NCBI RefSeq assembly: GCF_002813445.1
Contig: NZ_PHHD01000001.1
Location: 186,001 to 250,000, forward strand
Direction: 5' to 3'
Length of the DNA: 64,000 nt
Origin: Pseudomonas tolaasii NCPPB 2192
GTDB lineage: Bacteria > Pseudomonadota > Gammaproteobacteria > Pseudomonadales > Pseudomonadaceae
The notes below the pieces were generated by a model. The model was not told where the DNA came from. It did not search any database and worked only from the letters and a program-made list of their open reading frames with translations. Below are positions 24,212 through 33,000 of the stretch, piece by piece; position 1 is the stretch's first letter; every line of letters starts with the position of its first letter. The translations under genes were made by a program, and so were the position numbers.

Positions 24212-27200
24212 TTAGTTCACCCACACGCGGGCGTTGCGGAACATGCGCATCCAGGCGCCGTCTTCGTTCCACTCTTCCGGGCGCCACGAGTTTTGCACGG
24301 CGCGGAATACGCGCTCCGGGTGCGGCATCATGATGGTGACGCGACCGTCGCGGCTGGTGAGGCCGGTGATCCCGCGCGGCGAGCCGTTCGGGTTGGCCGG
24401 GTAGGTCTCGGTGACCTTGCCGTGGTTGTCGACGAAACGCATGGCCACACAACCGGACAGGTCGGCTTCCAGCAACGCTTCTTCGCTGGAGAATTCAGCG
24501 TGACCTTCACCGTGGGCGATGGCGATTGGCATGCGCGAACCGGCCATGCCTTGCAGGAAGATCGAGTTGGACTCCTGCACCTGCACCATGGCGACACGGG
24601 CTTCGAACTGCTCGGAACGGTTGCGCACGAAGTGCGGCCAGAACTCGCTGCCCGGGATCAGTTCGCTGAGGTTGGACATCATCTGGCAACCGTTGCACAC
24701 ACCCAGGGTGAAGCTGTCGTTGCGTTCGAAGAAGCCCTGGAACGCGTCGCGGGCACGGCTGTTGAACAGCGCCGATTTGGCCCAGCCTTCACCGGCACCC
24801 AGCACGTCGCCGTAGGAGAAACCGCCGCAGGCGACGAGGCCTTTGAACTCGTTGAGGTCAACGCGACCGGCGAGGATGTCGCTCATGTGCACGTCGATCG
24901 CGTTGAAGCCGGCACGGTCGAACGCGGCCGCCATTTCCACCTGGCCGTTGACGCCCTGCTCACGCAGCACGGCAACCTGTGGGCGGATGCCTTTCTTGAT
25001 GTAAGGCGCGGCGATGTCCTGGTTGACGTCGAAGCTGAGCTTGGTGCTCAGGCCCGGGTTGTCTTCTTCCAGGATCACGTCGAATTCCTGCTCGGCGCAG
25101 TCGGCGTTATCGCGCAGGCGTTGGATCTGGTAGCTGGTCTCGGCCCACTGGCGTTGCAGCAGGCGGCGCTGGCCGGCAAATACCGTATCGCCGTTAAACG
25201 AGATGTTGATTTCGCCGTTGTTGATCGGCTGGCCGATCACCGCCACGCAGTCGTCCAGGCCAGCGGCGCTGAATTGGGCGAGTACGTCTGGCGTTGCGTC
25301 CTGGCGAACCTGGATCACCGCACCCAACTCTTCGTTGAACAGGATGCCGTTGATTTCGGACGCATCCTCGGCAACGCTGTCGAGCACGATGTTCAGGCCG
25401 CAGTGACCGGCGAAGGCCATTTCCACCACGCTGGTCAGCAAGCCGCCATCGGAACGGTCGTGGTAAGCCAGCAGGTGGCCGTCGGCGTTGAGGCCCTGGA
25501 TCACCGCGAAGAAGGCTTTGAGGTCTTCGGCGTCATCGACGTCCGGTGCCTGCTTGCCCAACTTGCCATGGGTTTGCGCGAGGATCGAGGCGCCCATGCG
25601 GTTCTGGCCACGGCCGAGGTCGATCAGGATCAGGTCGGTGGTGCCCTTGTCCATGCGCAGTTGCGGCGTCAGGGTCTGGCGCACGTCGGTGACCGGCGCA
25701 AAACCGGTGACGATCAGTGACAGCGGCGAGGTGACGCTCTTGTCCGAACCGTCTTCGTTCCAGCGGGTGGCCATGGACATGGAGTCCTTGCCCACCGGAA
25801 TGGTCAGGCCCAGCTCAGGGCACAACTCCATGCCGACAGCTTTAACGGTGTCGTACAGGCGCGCGTCTTCACCGGGGTGGCCGGCAGCGGACATCCAGTT
25901 GGCCGACAGTTTGATGTCGGACAATTTACCGATGCGCGACGCGGCGATGTTGGTGAGGGTTTCACCAATGGCCATGCGGCCCGACGCCGGGGCGTCCAGC
26001 AGGGCCAGCGGGGTACGCTCGCCCATGGCCATGGCTTCACCGGTGTAGACGTCGAAGCTGGTAGCGGTGACGGCAACGTCAGCCACCGGAACCTGCCACG
26101 GGCCGACCATTTGGTCACGGGCAACGAGGCCGGTGATGGTGCGGTCGCCGATGGTGATCAGGAAGCTTTTGCTCGCCACGGCGGGGTGGTGCAGCACGCG
26201 TTCAATGCTGTCGGTGAGGTCCAGTTTGCTCGGGTCGAAATCATCGCCCAGCTCGGTTTCACGCACGGCCGAACGGTGCATGCGCGGGGCCTTGCCCAGC
26301 AGCACTTCCAGCGGCATGTCCACCGGGCTGTTGCCGAAGTGGCTGTCGGTCACGGTCAACTGTGGCTCGGCAGTGGCTTCGCCGACCACGGCAAACGGGC
26401 AGCGCTCGCGTTCGCAGATGGCCTGGAAGCGCGCGAAGTCTTCAGGGCCAACGGCCAGTACGTAGCGTTCCTGGGATTCGTTACTCCAGATTTCGTGCGG
26501 GGCCATGCCCGGCTCGTCGTTTGGAATGTTGCGCAGTTCGAAACGGCCACCACGGTCGCCGTCGTTGACCAGTTCCGGGAAGGCGTTGGACAAACCACCG
26601 GCGCCGACGTCGTGGATGAAGCTGATCGGGTTCTTGTCACCCAACTGCCAGCAACGGTCGATGACTTCCTGGCAGCGACGCTCCATTTCCGGGTTTTCGC
26701 GCTGTACGGAAGCGAAGTCCAGGTCTGCCGAGCTGGTGCCGGTGGCCATGGAGGAAGCCGCGCCGCCGCCCAGGCCGATCAACATGGCCGGGCCGCCGAG
26801 CACGATCAGCTTGGAGCCGACCAGGATCTCGCCTTTTTTGACGTGTTCTTCACGGATGTTGCCCATGCCGCCGGCCAGCATGATCGGCTTGTGGTAGCCG
26901 CGCACTTCATCGCCACGCGGAGTGGTGATGGACTGTTCGAAGGTACGGAAATAACCGGTGAGGGCCGGACGGCCGAATTCGTTGTTGAACGCGGCGCCGC
27001 CCAGCGGGCCTTCGATCATGATGTCCAGCGCGGTCACGATGCGCTCAGGCTTGCCGTACGGCACTTCCCACGGCTGTTCGAAGCCCGGGATCTGCAGATT
27101 GGACACGGTGAAACCGGTCAGGCCTGCCTTTGGCTTGGCGCCACGGCCGGTCGCACCTTCGTCACGGATTTCGCCGCCGGAACCGGTGGCTGCGCCCGGG

Positions 27201-28108
27201 AACGGGGCAATCGCGGTCGGGTGGTTGTGGGTCTCAACCTTCATCAGGATGTGCACCGGCTCCTGCACCGCGCCGTACTGGCGGGTTTCAGGGTCCGGGA
27301 AGAAACGGCCGGCGACGGAGCCGACGATCACCGAAGCGTTGTCCTTATAAGCCGACAGAACGCCTTCGCTGTGCATCACGTAAGTGTTCTTGATCATGCC
27401 GAACAGGCTTTTTTCCTGGCTTTCGCCGTCGATGTCCCAACTGGCGTTGAAGATCTTGTGACGGCAGTGCTCGGAGTTGGCCTGCGCGAACATCATAAGT
27501 TCGATGTCGTGCGGGTTGCGCTTCAAACCGTTGAAGGCGTTGACCAGGTAGTCGATCTCGTCTTCGGCGAGCGCCAGGCCCAGCTCGGTGTTGGCCTTCT
27601 CGAGGGCGGCGCGGCCACCGCCGAGCACATCAATTGCGGTAAGCGGCTTGGGTTCGGCATGGCTGAACAGGCCGGCAGCCTGTTCCAGCTGGCTGACGAT
27701 GATCTGGGTCATGCGGTCGTGCAGGCTGCTGGCGATCAGCTCGGCTTCGGCATCGCTGAACTGGCCGGCGACGTAGAAGGCGATGCCGCGCTCCAGGCGC
27801 TGGATTTTTTCCAGGCCACAGTTGCGGGCGATGTCGCTGGCCTTGCTCGACCAGGGCGAGATGGTGCCGAACCGCGGCAGAACCAGGAACAAGCGGCCGG
27901 TCGGCTCTTGAACGGGAACGCTTGGGCCGTACTTCAGAAGGCGTGCCAGCACTTGCTGTTCGTCGGCGGTCAACACGCCGGTAACGTCGGCGAAGTGAGC
28001 AAATTCAGCGTACAGGCCTGTAACAGCTGGAACCTTTTGGCTCAGTTGCTCAAGGAGTTTGCTGTGGCGAAAGGCAGAAAGGGCAGGAGCGCCGCGCAGG
28101 ATCAACAT
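24212..28108 (-). CDS. purL: Phosphoribosylformylglycinamidine synthase
   Basis: 1298 residues, the long single-chain form typical of gammaproteobacteria. It converts FGAR, glutamine and ATP to FGAM in purine synthesis. Domains: N-terminal PurS-like, two AIR-synthase-like halves (PIMLAGGMGNIREEHVKKGE; IPVGKDSMSMATRW) and a C-terminal glutamine amidotransferase with LGVCNGCQMMSNL (catalytic Cys) and GEGHAEF. The start at 28108 (MLILRGAPALSAFR) agrees with the family; a TAGAAT at 28157-28152 is a possible -10 but no convincing -35 is seen. It is divergent from mltF across 287 bases. Confidence 0.97.
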   Translation of the reverse strand: MLILRGAPALSAFRHSKLLEQLSQKVPAVTGLYAEFAHFADVTGVLTADEQQVLARLLKYGPSVPVQEPTGRLFLVLPRFGTISPWSSKASDIARNCGLEKIQRLERGIAFYVAGQFSDAEAELIASSLHDRMTQIIVSQLEQAAGLFSHAEPKPLTAIDVLGGGRAALEKANTELGLALAEDEIDYLVNAFNGLKRNPHDIELMMFAQANSEHCRHKIFNASWDIDGESQEKSLFGMIKNTYVMHSEGVLSAYKDNASVIVGSVAGRFFPDPETRQYGAVQEPVHILMKVETHNHPTAIAPFPGAATGSGGEIRDEGATGRGAKPKAGLTGFTVSNLQIPGFEQPWEVPYGKPERIVTALDIMIEGPLGGAAFNNEFGRPALTGYFRTFEQSITTPRGDEVRGYHKPIMLAGGMGNIREEHVKKGEILVGSKLIVLGGPAMLIGLGGGAASSMATGTSSADLDFASVQRENPEMERRCQEVIDRCWQLGDKNPISFIHDVGAGGLSNAFPELVNDGDRGGRFELRNIPNDEPGMAPHEIWSNESQERYVLAVGPEDFARFQAICERERCPFAVVGEATAEPQLTVTDSHFGNSPVDMPLEVLLGKAPRMHRSAVRETELGDDFDPSKLDLTDSIERVLHHPAVASKSFLITIGDRTITGLVARDQMVGPWQVPVADVAVTATSFDVYTGEAMAMGERTPLALLDAPASGRMAIGETLTNIAASRIGKLSDIKLSANWMSAAGHPGEDARLYDTVKAVGMELCPELGLTIPVGKDSMSMATRWNEDGSDKSVTSPLSLIVTGFAPVTDVRQTLTPQLRMDKGTTDLILIDLGRGQNRMGASILAQTHGKLGKQAPDVDDAEDLKAFFAVIQGLNADGHLLAYHDRSDGGLLTSVVEMAFAGHCGLNIVLDSVAEDASEINGILFNEELGAVIQVRQDATPDVLAQFSAAGLDDCVAVIGQPINNGEINISFNGDTVFAGQRRLLQRQWAETSYQIQRLRDNADCAEQEFDVILEEDNPGLSTKLSFDVNQDIAAPYIKKGIRPQVAVLREQGVNGQVEMAAAFDRAGFNAIDVHMSDILAGRVDLNEFKGLVACGGFSYGDVLGAGEGWAKSALFNSRARDAFQGFFERNDSFTLGVCNGCQMMSNLSELIPGSEFWPHFVRNRSEQFEARVAMVQVQESNSIFLQGMAGSRMPIAIAHGEGHAEFSSEEALLEADLSGCVAMRFVDNHGKVTETYPANPNGSPRGITGLTSRDGRVTIMMPHPERVFRAVQNSWRPEEWNEDGAWMRMFRNARVWVN

Positions 28109-28383
28109 CTTCGGGACAGCCTCGGGAAGGGGGTGTGCTTTGAGGCCGTGCATTCTAGCGTAAACCGCCGCCAACGGCACCCGAAACGGCACCGCTGGCC
28201 GTTGCCGAACGTCAGTTGGCACGGTTTGCACGCTATCGGGGCATTTTACGGGGGCAGGCGCGCAGTTATTTTAACCGTCACAAACCCGCGCCAACCCGCA
28301 TTTCTGCGGGCTGCAGCCCGGTTTTGCGGGCGCTAGCAGACAAGTCCCCTGCTGTCGAGATATGGCGCGGGGGGGCGTTTGCG

Positions 28384-28389
28384 TATACT
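28384..28389 (+). promoter_or_regulatory. Candidate -10 box directly ahead of mltF
   Basis: TATACT ends seven bases before the mltF ATG, so transcription would start at or next to the start codon. No good -35 is seen at 16-18 bases and no Shine-Dalgarno precedes the ATG. Confidence 0.4.
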
Positions 28390-28395
28390 GCGCAG

Positions 28396-29856
28396 ATGTT
28401 CTCCCCTACTGCTTTGCGCCCGCGATGCGCCAAATGGCTCCTCGCAACCGGACTCTTCCTGATGCTCAGCGCCTGTGTTGATAAACCCAGCACGCTCGAG
28501 CGAATCAAGGAGGATGGCGTATTGCGGGTGATAACCCGGAACAGCCCCGCCACGTATTTCCAGGACCGCAACGGTGAGACCGGTTTCGAGTACGAACTGG
28601 TCAAGCGCTTTGCCGACGATCTGGGTGTAAAGCTGGAAATCGAGACCGCCGACAACCTCGACGACCTGTTCGGCCAGCTGGGCAAACCCAACGGTCCGGT
28701 ATTGGCTGCCGCCGGTCTGGTGAGCAGCGAGCAACGTGAGCAACAGGTGCGTTTCTCCCACCCTTACCTGGAAGTGACCCCGCAGATCATCTATCGCAAC
28801 GGCCAGTCCCGCCCGACCAACGCGGCGGATTTGGTGGGCAAGAAGATCATGGTGCTCAAGGGCAGCACCCACGCCGAGCAATTGGCGGCGCTTAAAAAGC
28901 AGAATCCCGCAATTGAATACGAAGAGTCCGACGCCGTTGAGGTTGTCGACTTACTGCGCATGGTCGACGAAGGGCAAATCGACCTGACCCTGGTGGATTC
29001 CAACGAAGTCGCGATGAACCAGGTGTACTTCCCCAACGTGCGTGTGGCGTTCGACCTCGGCAACGCCAGCAACCAGAGCTGGGCCGTGGCGGCGGGCGAA
29101 GACAACAGCTTGCTCAACGAGATCAACAGCTACCTGGACAAGGTCGAGAAAAACGGCACCCTGCAGCGCTTGAAAGACCGCTATTACGGGCACGTTGATG
29201 TACTCGGCTATGTGGGCGCCTACACCTTCGCCCAGCATTTGCAGCAGCGCCTGCCCAAATACGAAAAGCATTTCCGCACCTACGCCAAGGAAGAAAAGGT
29301 CGATTGGCGGTTGTTGGCGGCCATCGGCTATCAGGAATCGCTGTGGCAACCGGCCGTCACCTCCAAGACCGGCGTGCGCGGCCTGATGATGCTGACCCAG
29401 AACACCGCCCAGGCGATGGGCGTGTCCAACCGCCTGGATGCCAAGCAAAGCATCATGGGGGGCGCCAAGTACCTGGCGAAGATCAAGGATGAATTGGACG
29501 ACAGCATCGCCGAACCGGATCGTACGTGGTTCGCGCTCGCGGCCTACAACGTCGGCACCGGGCACCTGGACGATGCACGCACACTGGCCAAACGCGAAGG
29601 GCTGAACCCGAACAAGTGGCTGGACGTGAAGAAAATGCTGCCACGCCTGTCGCAGAAGCAGTGGTACAGCAAGACGCGGTATGGCTACGCACGCGGCGGG
29701 GAACCGGTGCACTTTGTGGCGAACATCCGGCGTTACTACGACATTCTGACCTGGGTGACCCAGCCGCAGCTGGAAGGCAACCAGGTGGTGGAAGGCAACC
29801 TGCATGTGCCGGGTGTGGATAAAACCAAGCCGCCGGAAGATAACCCACAGCTCTAG
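28396..29856 (+). CDS. mltF: Membrane-bound lytic transglycosylase F
   Basis: 486 residues. A signal peptide with lipobox LMLSAC (Cys at about 29) anchors it, by rule, to the outer membrane. An SBP_bac_3-like regulatory domain (about 38-265; GVLRVITRNSPATYFQ, KKIMVLKGSTHAEQLA) is followed by an SLT domain (about 290-450) with the catalytic Glu in AAIGYQESLWQPAV, then GVRGLMMLTQNTA and AAYNVGTGHLDDA. It cleaves peptidoglycan to 1,6-anhydro products. Length and start match the family. Divergent from purL. Confidence 0.96.
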   Translation: MFSPTALRPRCAKWLLATGLFLMLSACVDKPSTLERIKEDGVLRVITRNSPATYFQDRNGETGFEYELVKRFADDLGVKLEIETADNLDDLFGQLGKPNGPVLAAAGLVSSEQREQQVRFSHPYLEVTPQIIYRNGQSRPTNAADLVGKKIMVLKGSTHAEQLAALKKQNPAIEYEESDAVEVVDLLRMVDEGQIDLTLVDSNEVAMNQVYFPNVRVAFDLGNASNQSWAVAAGEDNSLLNEINSYLDKVEKNGTLQRLKDRYYGHVDVLGYVGAYTFAQHLQQRLPKYEKHFRTYAKEEKVDWRLLAAIGYQESLWQPAVTSKTGVRGLMMLTQNTAQAMGVSNRLDAKQSIMGGAKYLAKIKDELDDSIAEPDRTWFALAAYNVGTGHLDDARTLAKREGLNPNKWLDVKKMLPRLSQKQWYSKTRYGYARGGEPVHFVANIRRYYDILTWVTQPQLEGNQVVEGNLHVPGVDKTKPPEDNPQL

Positions 29857-29862
29857 AACGCT

Positions 29863-29975
29863 GATCGTTCCCACGCTCTGCGTGGGAACGCCGCCTGTGA
29901 CGCTCCGCGTCACGACTTTAAAAGCGGACGCAGAGCGCCCAAAGATGCATTCCCACGCAGAGCGTGGGAACGATC
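29863..29975. mobile_element. 113-bp MITE-like palindromic element, copy A
   Basis: The ends are each a hairpin (ttcccacgc...gcgtgggaa) and carry terminal GATCG/CGATC; two further internal palindromes (tgacgctccgcgtca and ggacgc...) lie between. It matches the reverse complement of 41878-41990 over its whole length with scattered differences. No coding capacity. Confidence 0.8.
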
Positions 29976-29983
29976 AAACGATC

Positions 29984-30009
29984 AATCGCGGGCAAGCCCG
30001 CTCCCACAT
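29984..30009. repeat. Single REP unit
   Basis: atcgcgggcaagcccgctcc type unit without an inverted partner, abutting the 113-bp element and just past the end of the EIIB-like gene. Confidence 0.8.
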
Positions 30010-30024
30010 TGGATTGTTGTTGCC

Positions 30025-30303
30025 TTAGAGGCCGGTGATCAGGTGTACAACACCGCCGGTCAACACCATCACGCCCGGCACACCCGCCGCTTTAAGCGCC
30101 GCGCCATCCAGCCGCGCAACGTCCTGCAACTGCACGCGCACCCGCGTCAGCGCCACAGGCTGCTGCGATTTGAGGTTATCCGCCCCGCCCAACGCCGCCA
30201 GCACATCCGCCGGCAATGCGCTCTGCTGCGGCGCTGCCACGGTTTCGGCGATCAAATCCGGTGTCAGGGCTTTCCAGAACGCCCGCTGCAATTTATCGAA
30301 CAT
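30025..30303 (-). CDS. Stand-alone EIIB-like protein lacking the phosphorylated cysteine
   Basis: 92 residues. From residue 33 on it follows the EIIB-Glc fold: DVLAALGGADNLKSQQ, then VALTRVRVQLQD where active EIIB has xCxTRLRx, and the ending GVMVLTGGVVHLITGL. Ala51 stands at the catalytic Cys position. It resembles the second, Cys-less EIIB domain at the C-terminus of NagE more than the active EIIB of TreB. It starts two bases after the EIIA-HPr-EI gene and is the last gene of the trehalose operon. A regulatory or binding role is inferred; phosphotransfer through Cys is excluded. Confidence 0.85.
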   Translation of the reverse strand: MFDKLQRAFWKALTPDLIAETVAAPQQSALPADVLAALGGADNLKSQQPVALTRVRVQLQDVARLDGAALKAAGVPGVMVLTGGVVHLITGL

Positions 30304-30305
30304 GC

Positions 30306-32837
30306 TCAGTGCTCCAGAACAGGTGAGGATTCAACGGTGGCCGCGTGGTATTGGCTCAAGGCCTCGCGCACCTGGGCGGCTTCTTCCAGGCCCAGCACCT
30401 GGCGGGCGATGATCTGGCAGTCGGCCAGGTCCAGCTCGCGTACGGTGGCCTTGATAGTCGGGATCAACGGCACGCTGACCGACAATTCATCCACACCCAG
30501 CCCGATCAGCACCGGCACCGCCAAGGCTTCGGACGCCAGCGCGCCGCACACGCCCACCCACTTGCCATGGGCGTGCGCCGCCTTGACCGTGGTGGCGATC
30601 AGACGCAGCACGGCCGGGTGAAAGCTGTCAGCCTGGCTGGCGAGCCGTGGGTGGTCGCGGTCCATGGCCAGGGTGTACTGGGTCAGGTCATTGGTGCCGA
30701 TGGAGAAAAAATCCACGTGAGGTGCAAACACATCCGCCATCAACGCGGCGGATGGCACTTCGATCATGATGCCCAGTTTCGGCAGCTCGGTAAGCCCAAG
30801 CGCCAGCGCTTCCTCTTCCAGAATCTGCCGCGCCAGGCGCAGTTCGGACAGCAGGCTGACCATCGGCAACATGATGTGCAGGCGCGCAAAACCGGCGCTG
30901 GCGAGAATCGCGCGAAATTGTTCGCGCAACAGCTCAGGGCGCTCCAGGCACAGACGAATGCCGCGCAAACCGAGGAACGGGTTGGTTTCGGCCTCCATCG
31001 GCACATAAGCCAACGGTTTGTCGCCGCCGACATCCAGGGTGCGCACGACGAGGTTGCGCTCAGCCCCCAGCGCGCGGGCGATAGCGGTGTAAGTACCGGC
31101 CTGTTCCTCGGGGCTTGGCGCGCGGTTGCGGTCCAGGTACAGAAACTCCGAACGCAGTAGGCCGACGCCTTCGCCGCCGAGGGTCAGGGATTGCTCCACC
31201 TCTTGCAACGAAGCAACGTTGGCCGAGACGTCAACATGATGCCCGTCGCGAGTGGTGGCCGGCAGAGACGCCTGCGCCACTTCACGCTGACGGCGCAGAA
31301 TCTGCTGTTGTCGCGTGGCTTCCAGCTGTTCGATTTCCGCCAGGTTCGGGTCCAGGTGCAGTTCGCCCTTGTCGGCATCCAGCAACACTTGTTTACCGTT
31401 GGCCAGCGTCAGCACGTTCAAGGGCACGCCGCAAATGGCCGGCAGCCCCAGGGCCCGGGCGAGGATCGCGACGTGGCTGGTCGCGCCGCCGCCGACGGTA
31501 ACGAAACCCAGCACTTTGCGCGTATCGAGGCTGGCGGTTTGCGAAGGGGTCAGTTGCTCGGCAATCAGGATCGCGCGGTCCGGCAAATCCCAGGCGCTGT
31601 CTTGAATACCCAGGATCAGTTTCAGCACACGCTGGCCGACATCGGCCAGGTCCGCCGCGCGCTCGGCGAGCAACGCATTGCCCAATGCCTGGAACTGCCT
31701 GGCCGTGGCCAGTGTGGCGCTGTTCCAGGCAAACGCGGCGCTTTTGCCTTCGGCGAGCAGGCTGTGGGCTTGCTCCAATAAGGTCGGGTCTTCGAGCAGT
31801 TCCTGATGGGCGCGGAAGATTTCGGCCTGAGCGCTGCCGGCCGCCTTGGCCTGCAAGGCTTGCAGCGCCTCGGTAGCCGCCAGCAGGCCGCGCTCCAGCG
31901 CAGCGCGCTCGGCGGGCTCACCGGCGCCTTGTTCAGTGATGGTCAGCTCGGGTTCCGCTACCTGAACCACTTGGCCAAAGGCCGAGCCCGGCGAAGCACA
32001 AACGCCACGCAGCAAGGTCGCCGACGACACGGGTGTCACGGGCTCAACCACTTCTGCCACCGCCGCAACCGTCTCGCCGCAGCCCTCGGCCAGCAAGGTC
32101 ACCAGCGCCTTGATCGCGGCGTCGGCATCCTCACCGGCCGCGCTCACCTGCAAGGTATCGCCCTGCACGGTTTGCAGGGCCATGATCGCCACCAGGGATT
32201 TGGCGTTGGCGCTCTGGGTTTGCTTGTGCAGGTAAATGCTCGCGTTAAAACCCTTGGCCGCCTGGGCAAATACCGCCGCCGGGCGGGCGTGCAGGCCGTT
32301 GGCGTTGGGCAAGGTCAGCGGCTTGGAGAACAGGGCGTCGCCCTCCTCTTCAGTGGCTTCTTCTACCGCATTACCCGGCGAGACTTGCAGTAATGGCTGA
32401 CCCAGTTCCACCAGCTCGTTATCCTGCGCCAGCAGCACAAACGGCTCGCCGCTGACCACCAGCATCAAGGTCAGCAAACTGCGGGCATTGAGCGCCACGT
32501 AGTCGGCATCGAATTCAATCAGCGGCTGCCCGGCCTCCACGCGCTGGCCTTCCTGCACCAGCCGCGTGAAGCCCTGGCCTGCCAGGTTCACCGTGTCCAG
32601 GCCAATGTGCAGGAGCACCTGCACACCGTTGTCGTCGGTGATGCTCACGGCATGACCGCTGTCCTGAATATTGCTGATCACACCGGCCAACGGCGCGCAG
32701 AGGGTCTGCGTGGTCGGGTCGATGCACAGGCCGTCGCCGATCAGGCGGCTGGCGAATACCGGGTCGGGCACCTTGCCCAGCGCCAGCAGCACCCCGGACA
32801 GGGGCGCCAGCAATTCCAGGGGTTGCGTTGTGGTCAT
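30306..32837 (-). CDS. PTS EIIA-HPr-EI fusion of the trehalose operon
   Basis: 843 residues, a paralogue of NagF. EIIA domain (about 5-155) with His62 and phospho-His77 in LLHIGLDTVNL; HPr (about 170-250) with His183 in NGLHARPAAVF; enzyme I (about 275-835) with His455 in VGGGATSHVAILAR and PEP-site EVPSAALMADVFA and IGTNDLTQYTLAMDRDHPR. It supplies phosphate to TreB, whose own EIIBC lacks EIIA. It lies 163 bases (with a REP pair) after the porin gene and is followed by the Cys-less EIIB-like gene. Pseudomonads have no general EI/HPr for sugars beyond such fusions, so this copy makes the trehalose system self-sufficient. Confidence 0.94.
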   Translation of the reverse strand: MTTTQPLELLAPLSGVLLALGKVPDPVFASRLIGDGLCIDPTTQTLCAPLAGVISNIQDSGHAVSITDDNGVQVLLHIGLDTVNLAGQGFTRLVQEGQRVEAGQPLIEFDADYVALNARSLLTLMLVVSGEPFVLLAQDNELVELGQPLLQVSPGNAVEEATEEEGDALFSKPLTLPNANGLHARPAAVFAQAAKGFNASIYLHKQTQSANAKSLVAIMALQTVQGDTLQVSAAGEDADAAIKALVTLLAEGCGETVAAVAEVVEPVTPVSSATLLRGVCASPGSAFGQVVQVAEPELTITEQGAGEPAERAALERGLLAATEALQALQAKAAGSAQAEIFRAHQELLEDPTLLEQAHSLLAEGKSAAFAWNSATLATARQFQALGNALLAERAADLADVGQRVLKLILGIQDSAWDLPDRAILIAEQLTPSQTASLDTRKVLGFVTVGGGATSHVAILARALGLPAICGVPLNVLTLANGKQVLLDADKGELHLDPNLAEIEQLEATRQQQILRRQREVAQASLPATTRDGHHVDVSANVASLQEVEQSLTLGGEGVGLLRSEFLYLDRNRAPSPEEQAGTYTAIARALGAERNLVVRTLDVGGDKPLAYVPMEAETNPFLGLRGIRLCLERPELLREQFRAILASAGFARLHIMLPMVSLLSELRLARQILEEEALALGLTELPKLGIMIEVPSAALMADVFAPHVDFFSIGTNDLTQYTLAMDRDHPRLASQADSFHPAVLRLIATTVKAAHAHGKWVGVCGALASEALAVPVLIGLGVDELSVSVPLIPTIKATVRELDLADCQIIARQVLGLEEAAQVREALSQYHAATVESSPVLEH

Positions 32838-32890
32838 GACTTCACCTGCTGTTTTGTTCTGTAAAAATCATAGGGCGAACGGCGATCCAG

Positions 32891-32977
32891 TGTGGGAGCT
32901 GGCTTGCCTGCAATGGCATCACCTCGGTCCTGATGAAAAACCGAGTCGCCTGCATCGCAGGCAAGCCAGCTCCCACA
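32891..32977. repeat. REP pair
   Basis: Inverted units 32891-32916 and 32953-32977 in the gap between the porin and the EIIA-HPr-EI gene, inside the presumed operon. Confidence 0.9.
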
Positions 32978-33000
32978 TTAGTCCGCGTACACCCACATTC

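Noticed and set aside
28152..28157. purL promoter based on TAGAAT
   Set aside because: No acceptable -35 hexamer lies 16-18 bases upstream; the -10 alone is not enough.
25877..28336. An 819-codon open frame antisense to purL
   Set aside because: Shadow of purL; no ribosome site and no recognisable fold.
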